64,000 nucleotides of DNA. It comes from Flammeovirgaceae bacterium SG7u.111. GTDB taxonomy: Bacteria; Bacteroidota; Bacteroidia; Cytophagales; Flammeovirgaceae. The notes beneath the pieces are model-generated. The model had not been told where the DNA came from. It was given only the letters and a program-made list of their open reading frames with translations, and searched no databases. Made by a program: the position numbers and the translations under genes. The stretch lies in NCBI GenBank assembly GCA_034044135.1, contig CP139021.1, positions 3,487,635-3,551,634 of the forward strand. Direction: 5' to 3'. Of this stretch, positions 54,212 to 62,183 are shown in pieces (positions within the stretch are counted from its first letter, which is position 1; each line of letters opens with the position of its first letter).

Positions 54212-54985
54212 CTATTTTCTCTTAGCCCAAATCTCATGGATAGGATCACCTTTGCTGCTCAAGCCCTTATGGTGCCATTCTCCATCTTTTAGCTCGTAAT
54301 CAAAAGTCAGGGAAGCCCCTACCCGACTACTATCTTTGGAAAAGAACTCAATATTCTCCGTGTATTTTCCATCCACAGTTGTGTAGGTCCCCCCACCTGT
54401 TCCGCTAAATTTAGCCGTCTCTACATTGTAAGCCACCCACTGAAAGCGAGTGCCCGAAAGGATTTTCAATGTCCTTCTTGCCCCAAACTCTCTTCGAGTC
54501 ATCTCCCCGTCCCGTTCTCTTCCACTAAAAAACCAAGCTCCTACCAAAGCACCGGGTTCATTGGAGTCAACCTTTGTCCAAACTTTATCATCTCCTTCAA
54601 ATAGGATCGTATCACCTTTCAAGTCAAATGTCAACACCCGAGTTTGCCCTACTGAAGTACTATCATTAGTATCAAATTCTGTTGTAATAGAAAAAACGTT
54701 TCCTTTTGATAGCCAAGTTCCTCCAAAAGTCCTAACAAACTCCCTTCTCTCTAAACTGTAGAATGTTTCCGCCAAATACCCATCTTCTACTATTGTCATA
54801 ATTTCAACTTCTTCTCCCTTTTCATTAGTATAAGATGTAGTCCATGCCCCTGTCAACAGAGAAGATTGATCAACATCTCCTGCAACTTGTTCCGCTTCGG
54901 GTGTTTCAGCCTGATCATCAGTCTTCTTTTTTTCACAACTGGAAAAAACAGTGATCATAAGTAGCATCAATAAATAGTATTTCAT
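54212..54985 (-). CDS. Hypothetical lipoprotein, beta-rich
   Basis: A 257-residue protein with a lipobox (FSSC, Cys17) and a Glu/Asp-rich linker. The mature part has two similar-looking halves, each beginning LLTGAWTTSY or ALVGAWFFSGRE, with repeated beta strands and patterns such as FGGTWLSKGNVFSI and GGGTYTTVDGKYTENI. This suggests two lipocalin-like or membrane-associated beta modules. I do not recognise the family with certainty. It is monocistronic and shares a bidirectional terminator with the adaptor gene. Confidence 0.75.
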   Translation of the reverse strand: MKYYLLMLLMITVFSSCEKKKTDDQAETPEAEQVAGDVDQSSLLTGAWTTSYTNEKGEEVEIMTIVEDGYLAETFYSLERREFVRTFGGTWLSKGNVFSITTEFDTNDSTSVGQTRVLTFDLKGDTILFEGDDKVWTKVDSNEPGALVGAWFFSGRERDGEMTRREFGARRTLKILSGTRFQWVAYNVETAKFSGTGGGTYTTVDGKYTENIEFFSKDSSRVGASLTFDYELKDGEWHHKGLSSKGDPIHEIWAKRK

Positions 54986-55285
54986 AGGGTTAGAGTTTAG
55001 GTTAAATAAAAATGATTAAAGGATGAAACCCAATTTAGTTTAGAAATAAGGAGAGTACAAGGAGTATTTATAAATGAACAATACAAGACTAAAAAATATC
55101 TCGATTTTTTTTTAGAAAACATGAAATATTATCGTTGCAAAGGATTCTTTTCTACTTTTCCCCGTATTCAACTCCTATTCCTTATCCCCAAAAGAGACCT
55201 TTGACAGCAAAGAAGTCAAACACTATTTGCCTTTTAGGAGTATGATTTTATACCTTAGAGCAGTATTTGCAACGTCCCGGTTAAT
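54986..55285. promoter_or_regulatory. 300-bp region before the sigma factor gene
   Basis: AT-rich divergent region. TATTTGCAAC near 55264 is only a partial match to a -7 element. No other structure is recognised. Confidence 0.35.
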
Positions 55286-55861
55286 ATGAAAATTGAAATT
55301 GAATTAATTAAAAACCTTAAAGAAGGTGATCATCTAGCCTTTAAAGAGCTGTATTCCAAGTATGCTGATAAACTATTTTACTTCTCTTTAAAATACACCA
55401 AAAACACTGATGATGCCAATGAAATAGTCCAAACTATTTTTTTGAAGGTTTGGGAAAACAGAAAAAAACTCAACCCAGAACTTTCTTTTAATGCTTACCT
55501 CATTCAAATTGGTAAAAACATAATTTACCGTCAATATCAAAAAAGGCAACTGGAAATAAAATACCAGACCCTTCAAAAAGAAACTCCACTTAGCATCACT
55601 CATAATACTGAAGAGTACATTATTTTTTCAGAATTAGAGCAAAAAACAAAAGATTATATTGGTGACATGCCGGAGAAAAGAAAGCAAGTGTTTATGCTGA
55701 GCAGAATTGAAGGGTTTACTCACGAAGAGATTGCAAAAAAGCTTGGGATATCTGTAGGGACCGTTAAACAACATATGAACCAGGCACTTAAATCACTCAA
55801 CAAAAAAATGCTCAACGATGGACTTCTGACACTTATGCTCTTTGCTGCTATGTATGTTTAA
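55286..55861 (+). CDS. ECF sigma-70 factor (Bacteroidota family)
   Basis: A 191-residue extracytoplasmic-function sigma factor. The sigma-2 domain lies in about residues 15-85 (FKELYSKYADKLFYF, then DDANEIVQTIFLKVWENR), and the sigma-4 helix-turn-helix in about 120-175 (KRKQVFMLSRIEGFTHEEIAKKLGISVGTVKQHM). The C-terminus is hydrophobic (LLTLMLFAAMYV). It should direct transcription of the SusC/SusD operon downstream when released by the FecR-like anti-sigma factor encoded 94 bp after it. Confidence 0.95.
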   Translation: MKIEIELIKNLKEGDHLAFKELYSKYADKLFYFSLKYTKNTDDANEIVQTIFLKVWENRKKLNPELSFNAYLIQIGKNIIYRQYQKRQLEIKYQTLQKETPLSITHNTEEYIIFSELEQKTKDYIGDMPEKRKQVFMLSRIEGFTHEEIAKKLGISVGTVKQHMNQALKSLNKKMLNDGLLTLMLFAAMYV

Positions 55862-55955
55862 GAAATTCGATTCAAACTTCCTTTTTTTTAAAAAACATTT
55901 TTTTGTTCTTGACTATAACCTTGTCTCTACTTCATGATATCTATTATAGATAAAT

Positions 55956-57038
55956 ATGAAAACAGTGGACAAGATATTAATAGATAAGTATTTTAATAAC
56001 AAGTGTACCCCTGAAGAAGAGGAAAAGGTCAAAGCTTGGCTAGCGTCTATGAAAGCTGACTTTGAAGGGTTATCTTCTTTGGAAAAAACTTGGTACAAGT
56101 TTGAGCCTCCTAAAGAGCCTGAAGTATCTTGGGACAAAGAAGAGCTTTATAAAAAAATAAAGTCGATCATAAACGCTAGTGATGAGGCAGGAAATACACC
56201 TGTCAGAAAACTGTACCCTGAAACCAAGAGCATTTCCTCTAATAAAAGGAATAACTCTGTTTATACTTTCAGGAAAAAAGAGGGTTTCAATAGCTATGCC
56301 GCAGCTATCACTTTCTTTTTGATCGCTGGAATTGCAGCATATTTTGCGATTCTCGAACCTCCTAAAAAGCAGCTTGCCCAGTACAAAGAAGAAATACAAA
56401 CTAAATCAAACCCTAAGGGGATCAAATCTAGTATTACTTTTCCGGACGGAACTGTTGTAAAGTTAAATTCCGACAGCAAAATAAGTTTTCCTAAAAAATT
56501 CAATGCCTACAAGAGAGTCGTTACTCTAGAAGGAGAAGCCTTTTTTGAGGTAACCCCCGACTCCACCCGCCCATTTATAGTAAAAGTGGGAAATGTAGAA
56601 GCTAAAGTACTTGGTACTTCCTTCAATATAAACACCCTTGCCGACCCTAATAAAGTTGATATTGCTCTACTTACAGGAAAGCTCGCAGTTTACTCTCCTA
56701 ATGAGCAAAAAGAAATACTACTCCCTACTGAAAGGGCCGTTTATGATAAAAATTCAGGTCAGATTAGTACTGGACACTTCGATGCGGAACAAGTTCTATC
56801 TTGGAAAGAGGGAATCTTGATTTTCAAAGGAGCTTCAATCGATGAAATTACCGCTCGCTTAGAAAGATGGTATAACTGCGAAATAGTATTTGCAGACAAT
56901 GCCAACTTAAAAGCATATAACAAAATAAACTTCACTGGAAAGTTTAATCATAAAACCTTGAAAGAAGTGCTCGAAGGAATGGCAATTGCTTCTGGGTTAC
57001 AATTCGAGCTCAAAAACAAGAAGGTTTTTTTCTATTGA
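55956..57038 (+). CDS. FecR-like anti-sigma factor
   Basis: A 360-residue inner membrane protein: a cytoplasmic N-terminal part (1-105) that would hold the sigma factor, one membrane helix (about 110-130, AAAITFFLIAGIAAYFAIL), and a periplasmic FecR domain (about 145-250, with SSITFPDGTVVKLNSDSKIS and EGEAFFEVTPD). A C-terminal DUF4974-like domain (about 285-360) follows. The periplasmic part is expected to sense the STN domain of the SusC receptor and so pass a surface signal to the sigma factor. It lies between the sigma and susC genes. Confidence 0.95.
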   Translation: MKTVDKILIDKYFNNKCTPEEEEKVKAWLASMKADFEGLSSLEKTWYKFEPPKEPEVSWDKEELYKKIKSIINASDEAGNTPVRKLYPETKSISSNKRNNSVYTFRKKEGFNSYAAAITFFLIAGIAAYFAILEPPKKQLAQYKEEIQTKSNPKGIKSSITFPDGTVVKLNSDSKISFPKKFNAYKRVVTLEGEAFFEVTPDSTRPFIVKVGNVEAKVLGTSFNINTLADPNKVDIALLTGKLAVYSPNEQKEILLPTERAVYDKNSGQISTGHFDAEQVLSWKEGILIFKGASIDEITARLERWYNCEIVFADNANLKAYNKINFTGKFNHKTLKEVLEGMAIASGLQFELKNKKVFFY

Positions 57039-57061
57039 TCGATAACTCCGAATAACTATCG

Positions 57062-57122
57062 AGCACAAAAAAATGCCTGCCCTACAGTTTGGCGACCATG
57101 AGCAGACATTCGGTTTTGTGCT
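57062..57122 (+). promoter_or_regulatory. Long stem-loop in the SusC leader
   Basis: AGCACAAAA (57062-57070) pairs with TTTTGTGCT (57114-57122), and the inner AATGCCTGC (57072-57080) pairs with GCAGACATT (57102-57110) with one mismatch. It ends 29 nt before the SusC ATG. It could be an attenuator or an mRNA-stabilising leader; it is too far from the fecR stop to be sure it ends that gene. Confidence 0.6.
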
Positions 57123-57151
57123 ATTTAAACCATCAAAACTTATTCAAAAAT

Positions 57152-60100
57152 ATGAAAAAGAAACTACTTAGACAATTACTAAAGATGTCAGGATTTGCAG
57201 TAGGCAGTATTATTGTCCAGTGCCTTTGTTTCACCGTTCTTTTTGCCTCTGATATAAACGCTCAGAAAGTAAGCATCGAGGACATCTATGTGAAAATGGA
57301 AGGAGGCAACAAAGAGCTAAAGGTTCTCTTCGATGAGATTGAAAACAAGACTGATTTTTATTTCAATTTTGATGAAAAAACGTTAAAGAATTTGCAGGCT
57401 GTGCAAATTACTTCCTCAGTTAAGAGTTTAAAAGAGGTATTGATTGATATAGCTTATCAAGCTAACCTATCTTTCAAAAGAGTAAATGACAATATATATG
57501 TCATCAAAAACAAAAAAAAGACTCCTACCTCTAGGAAAAACCTCGTCTTTGAGATACAACAAACTAAGGTTACTGGAAAAGTAACTTCCGTTGAAGATGG
57601 AGAGCCTCTTCCTGGAGTCAGTATAATTATAAAGGGCACTTCGACTGGTGCCGTTACTGATGTAGATGGCAATTATTCTTTAAACGTTGACAATAATTCT
57701 ATTTTACAGTTCAGCTACATTGGTTTCGCAACACAAGAAGTAGAAGTAAGCAATCAAACTATCATTAATGTTGTGATGGAATATGACTTGGAGCAATTGA
57801 AAGAAGTTGTTGTTATAGGCTATGGTTCCCAAAAAAAGGAAGACCTAACAGGAGCCGTTTCAAGTGCAGACCTGAAGTCATTTGAAAATGCGCCAAACGT
57901 AAACATTGCCCAAAGTCTTCAAGGAACTATCCCTGGATTGAATGTCGGGCAAGTTAGTCAAGCGGGAACAACCCCTAACATCTCTATCAGGGGTCGGACG
58001 TCCTTAGGAGGCAACAATTCAGTACTGATTGTGGTAGATGGAATCATCTATACTGGTTCTATCACCGCTATCAACCCAGATGACATTGCTTCTATAGATG
58101 TGCTTAAGGACGCAAGTTCTGCTGCTGTATATGGTGCACAAGGTGCAAACGGAGTTATGCTTATTACAACAAAAAAAGGGAGGCGTGATAGAAAACCAAC
58201 TATTTCTTATACTACCTCCTATACAACACAAAACCCTAGTAGTGATTACAGACCTTTAAACCGTGAAGGATATCTTGAAAAAGTTCGTAATCAATATTAC
58301 GACGAAGCCTTTTTAGCTCCTAATTATACAGAACCAAATCCAGATTTTAACTTGGCTGATTATGTAGATGGATCTATGGTAGATGAGAATGGCAACATTT
58401 TAGACAATGATTTTAGCTGGTGGGACGCAGCAACCAATACAGGATATATCATGGATCACCAAATCAGTATTTCAGGAGGTAGTGAAAGTTCTAGCTATCT
58501 GCTATCAGCCGGTTATACCAAACAAAAGGGATTTATCATCAATGATTTGTATGAAAGGAAAAGTATTCGGGCTAATGTGGATTCTGACGTAAAAAATTGG
58601 TGGACTATTGGTATGCAATCTTTTGCTTCTTTCGGTGATTATAGTGGTGCAGAACCCCAACTGTCTAACATCACAAGGTTTTCTCCATTATTGACGCCAT
58701 ATGATGAAAATGGAGACATGATCCCATTCCCTACCAATACAATTGAACCTAATCCATTTTTGACGTATGATGTAACTGACCTCAATAATCAGAACTACAT
58801 TTTTGGCAATTTTTATTCTGAAATCAAATTCCCATTTCTTGAAGGGCTGTCGTACAGAATAAACTTTGGGAATACCTATCGTTGGGACAAATATTACTAT
58901 GCCAGCGAATACAGTGCAGGGCAAACTGGACGTGCCTCTAAAGACAATCAGTTCAGGTATGACTATACACTAGACAATATTTTAACATACAAGAAAACTA
59001 TCAACAATAAGCATAATATCACTGCAACATTGCTCTATGGAGCTACAGAAAGAAATTTTGATCGCACTTACGCTTCCGTAGAAGGTTTTTCAAGCCTTAC
59101 ATTAGGCTATAATAGTCTTCAGCAAGCTACTAACCAGTTCGCTACATCAAGTGCTTGGAGCGAGGCATTGAATTATCAGATGATAAGACTCAATTATGTA
59201 TTATCTGAAAAGTACTTGGCTACAGTTACTGTTCGTAGAGATGGCTTTTCTGGTTTTGCGGCAAATAAAAAATGGGGAGTATTCCCTTCTGCAGCCCTTG
59301 GCTGGGTAGTATCAAATGAAAAATTATTTAATGTTGATTTTATTGACTTTCTAAAACTGAGAGCTGGCTATGGTTCTATTGGCAATCTTACAAGTAGGTA
59401 TTTTTCACTTTCCAGAATTAGCCGGAGTTCTGCTTATGTATTTGGTGATGGCGGATCGCCTTTATTTGGACAACAAGTATCATCATTGTCAAATAACGAT
59501 CTTGAATGGGAGTCTACTACTGGAATAAATTTTGGCTTAGACTTTAGGTTATTTAGTGACCGATTGAGCGGAAGCTTTGAGTATTATAACACAGAAACAG
59601 AGAATCAACTTTTCAAACGTTCTATTCCTTCTATTACAGGCGTGAATAGTATAAATGTCAACTTGGGTAACATCAAAAATAAAGGGGTTGAGTTATCTTT
59701 AACCTCTATAAATGTTCAAAAAAGTGATTTTCTATGGGAAACCACATTGAACTTTTCTAGAAACGCCAATGAAATAGTATCATTAACAGGTGAAGATTTA
59801 GACGGTGATGGTGTAGAGGATGATATCATAGCAGATGGTCGTTTTATTGGAGAATCTATTGGAACTTTATATGGATATGAAGCTGGGCCTATGTACCAAT
59901 TAGATGATGAAATCCCAGCAGGGTATTACCCAGGAACATACAGCGTAATCGACCAAAATGGTGACGGTGAAATCACTCCCGATGACCGAAAAATCATAGG
60001 TCGTAGAGAGCCAGCCTATCGAATAAGTATGCTTAATTCTTTCTCTTATAAAAACTTCACTCTTACAGTTTTCCTCAATTCGATACAAGGAGGAAAAAAT

Positions 60101-60502
60101 GGTTATTTACAAAATAACAATCCTAGTATGACAAGGACTGATAATGACATTCGAAATAACTATTATCAGCAAATTGATTTTTGGTCTCCATCGAACCCTG
60201 ATGGAAAGTATGCTCGCTCAATTCAAAACCCAACCCTACGCCCTGGACTATACCAAGATAGGAGCTTTGTCAGACTTCAGGATATATCTTTATCTTATAA
60301 CTTTTCGGGAGAATTGCTGGATAAAACAGGCTTGAGTGGGTTAAGCTTATTTGTGAGTGGAAAGAACCTTGCTACTTGGACCAAGTGGGAAGGATGGGAT
60401 CCTGAAGGATCTAATCCCGATCCAGAATACGCTCAAGGTCTTAGTGCTGGAAGCAGACCTATTATGAAAGGATATTCATTTGGTTTAAATGTAAAATTTT
60501 AA
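57152..60502 (+). CDS. SusC/RagA TonB-linked receptor with STN domain
   Basis: A 1116-residue outer membrane receptor. The ATG at 57152 gives a typical SusC signal (KKKLLRQLLKMSGF, cleavage near INA-Q). Then come an STN domain (about 45-120, with DEIENKTDFYFNFDEKTL), a CarboxypepD_reg-like domain (about 135-215, VTGKVTSVEDGEPLPGVSI), a plug with the TonB/SusC signature (VVVIGYGSQKKEDLTGAVS, GQVSQAGTTPNISIRGR) and a barrel ending in GLNVKF. The STN domain and the upstream sigma/FecR pair indicate trans-envelope signalling as well as import. With SusD and GH115 it should bind a xylan-type glycan. Confidence 0.96.
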   Translation: MKKKLLRQLLKMSGFAVGSIIVQCLCFTVLFASDINAQKVSIEDIYVKMEGGNKELKVLFDEIENKTDFYFNFDEKTLKNLQAVQITSSVKSLKEVLIDIAYQANLSFKRVNDNIYVIKNKKKTPTSRKNLVFEIQQTKVTGKVTSVEDGEPLPGVSIIIKGTSTGAVTDVDGNYSLNVDNNSILQFSYIGFATQEVEVSNQTIINVVMEYDLEQLKEVVVIGYGSQKKEDLTGAVSSADLKSFENAPNVNIAQSLQGTIPGLNVGQVSQAGTTPNISIRGRTSLGGNNSVLIVVDGIIYTGSITAINPDDIASIDVLKDASSAAVYGAQGANGVMLITTKKGRRDRKPTISYTTSYTTQNPSSDYRPLNREGYLEKVRNQYYDEAFLAPNYTEPNPDFNLADYVDGSMVDENGNILDNDFSWWDAATNTGYIMDHQISISGGSESSSYLLSAGYTKQKGFIINDLYERKSIRANVDSDVKNWWTIGMQSFASFGDYSGAEPQLSNITRFSPLLTPYDENGDMIPFPTNTIEPNPFLTYDVTDLNNQNYIFGNFYSEIKFPFLEGLSYRINFGNTYRWDKYYYASEYSAGQTGRASKDNQFRYDYTLDNILTYKKTINNKHNITATLLYGATERNFDRTYASVEGFSSLTLGYNSLQQATNQFATSSAWSEALNYQMIRLNYVLSEKYLATVTVRRDGFSGFAANKKWGVFPSAALGWVVSNEKLFNVDFIDFLKLRAGYGSIGNLTSRYFSLSRISRSSAYVFGDGGSPLFGQQVSSLSNNDLEWESTTGINFGLDFRLFSDRLSGSFEYYNTETENQLFKRSIPSITGVNSINVNLGNIKNKGVELSLTSINVQKSDFLWETTLNFSRNANEIVSLTGEDLDGDGVEDDIIADGRFIGESIGTLYGYEAGPMYQLDDEIPAGYYPGTYSVIDQNGDGEITPDDRKIIGRREPAYRISMLNSFSYKNFTLTVFLNSIQGGKNGYLQNNNPSMTRTDNDIRNNYYQQIDFWSPSNPDGKYARSIQNPTLRPGLYQDRSFVRLQDISLSYNFSGELLDKTGLSGLSLFVSGKNLATWTKWEGWDPEGSNPDPEYAQGLSAGSRPIMKGYSFGLNVKF

Positions 60503-60507
60503 GAGAT

Positions 60508-62181
60508 ATGAAAAATAAATATATATTAATTACCTTATTTTTAATTGTAAACTTATTTGCTTGCAACGAAGAGTTTTTAGAAGAAAAACCACTAGACTTT
60601 ATTGCAGCAGAAAATGCATTTGAAACTTACAGCGATTTCCAATTATCTGTAAATAATTTGTACAAACTGGTAAGAAGGGAGTTTTATGGAAGAGATGAAA
60701 ACTACCCGATGGACTACATTTATGGTACAGACCTTGTCTTTGACGGTCAGCCCAGTGTGAGAAGATTTACTCCTTATACGAGCTCAATGCAACCTAGCGG
60801 AGGGGCAAATATTCCCCGAACACACTGGCAGGATTTATATAAAATTGTTGCAGAAAGCAATACGATTATATCGAGGCTTGAAGAAGCTTCCTTAAGCGAC
60901 GCTGAAAAAAAGCAAGTCGAAGCTGAAGCAAAATTCTTTAGAGCTTTTACCTATCGTACCTTAGCCTATTTATTTGGTGGTGTCCCCTTGAGTCTTGAAG
61001 AAGTTAAATCTCCTCGCTATGATTATACCAGAGCTACTAAAAAAGAAGTATTAGAACAGTGTATAGCTGATGCTAATTTTGCTGCAGAAAACTTGAAAGG
61101 AGCTTCTGAAGTTCAGGATGGGCAAATCAACCCTCTTATTGCTCAACACTTACTAGCAGAACTTTACCTAGCCAATGACGAACCACAAAAAGCTATTACC
61201 GCTGCAACTATTGTAATAGATGACCCAAATACAGCATTGATGCAAGAAAGGTTTGGTAGTCGTGCAAACGAAGAACCTGGAGATGTTTATTGGGATTTAT
61301 ACCGAAGACAAAACCAAAATCGTGCTGCTGGAAATACGGAAGGTATTTGGGTAATACAGTTTGAACTTGATATTATAGGTGGTAGCCTAAGCTCTACAGG
61401 TCGAGGTGGAGCAGCTTTATACGAAAGACATCACCCTCCAATGGTTAGAGATTACTCTGAAGATGGCAAGCGACTGTTCTCTTGGCCTATGGGAGATTAT
61501 ACTGGAGGAAGAGGTATAGGCTGGGCAGTATCTACAACCTATTTCACAAATACGATTTGGGAAAGTGATTGGGATAATGATATAAGAAATGCCAACCACA
61601 ACTTTGTAAGAGAATATGTTTATACAAACAAATCATATCCAGACAGTTTTGGAAAAACTGTTTCTACAGAAAATCCGCCAGCGGGTGTAACCGTACCTAG
61701 CCGTGCATTCTATGCTTACCAATCTAAGGTGACTACGCCATTCAATCACCCATCTGCACTCTATGCTAACTCAGAATCGGTAGCTTTAAAAAGCTCTGCA
61801 GGCGCTACCTATACCGATCAATATATGTTCCGCCTTGCAGAAACTTATTTGCTAAGAGCAGAAGCCTACCTTAAAGCTGGCAATGCAGGAGCTGCCGCTG
61901 CTGATATCAATGCAATCAGAAACAGGGTAAATGCCGCACCTGTAAGCGGTGCTGATGTAGACATCGAGTATATATTAGATGAGAGGATGAGAGAGCTAGG
62001 TATTGAAGAAAAAAGAAGGTTAACACTTATGAGACTGGGTTTACTATACGATAGGGTAAAAAAATGCAACCCTTACTATGAGACCATAGAACCACATCAT
62101 AATTTGTGGCCTATCCCATTTAGCGAAATTGAAAGAAATACAGAAGCAGAAATCACACAAAACCCAGGTTACCTACAATAA
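60508..62181 (+). CDS. SusD/RagB family surface glycan-binding lipoprotein
   Basis: A 557-residue lipoprotein with a lipobox (LFAC, Cys19) and a mature opening EEFLEEKPLDFIAAENAF that is typical of SusD. Helical TPR-like repeats follow, with YRTLAYLFGGVPL and the conserved C-terminal segments MFRLAETYLLRAEAYLKAGN and NAIRNRVNAAPV. SusD forms the lid on SusC and holds the oligosaccharide at the surface. It starts 5 nt after the SusC stop and is co-transcribed with it and with the GH115 gene. Confidence 0.96.
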   Translation: MKNKYILITLFLIVNLFACNEEFLEEKPLDFIAAENAFETYSDFQLSVNNLYKLVRREFYGRDENYPMDYIYGTDLVFDGQPSVRRFTPYTSSMQPSGGANIPRTHWQDLYKIVAESNTIISRLEEASLSDAEKKQVEAEAKFFRAFTYRTLAYLFGGVPLSLEEVKSPRYDYTRATKKEVLEQCIADANFAAENLKGASEVQDGQINPLIAQHLLAELYLANDEPQKAITAATIVIDDPNTALMQERFGSRANEEPGDVYWDLYRRQNQNRAAGNTEGIWVIQFELDIIGGSLSSTGRGGAALYERHHPPMVRDYSEDGKRLFSWPMGDYTGGRGIGWAVSTTYFTNTIWESDWDNDIRNANHNFVREYVYTNKSYPDSFGKTVSTENPPAGVTVPSRAFYAYQSKVTTPFNHPSALYANSESVALKSSAGATYTDQYMFRLAETYLLRAEAYLKAGNAGAAAADINAIRNRVNAAPVSGADVDIEYILDERMRELGIEEKRRLTLMRLGLLYDRVKKCNPYYETIEPHHNLWPIPFSEIERNTEAEITQNPGYLQ

Positions 62182-62183
62182 AA

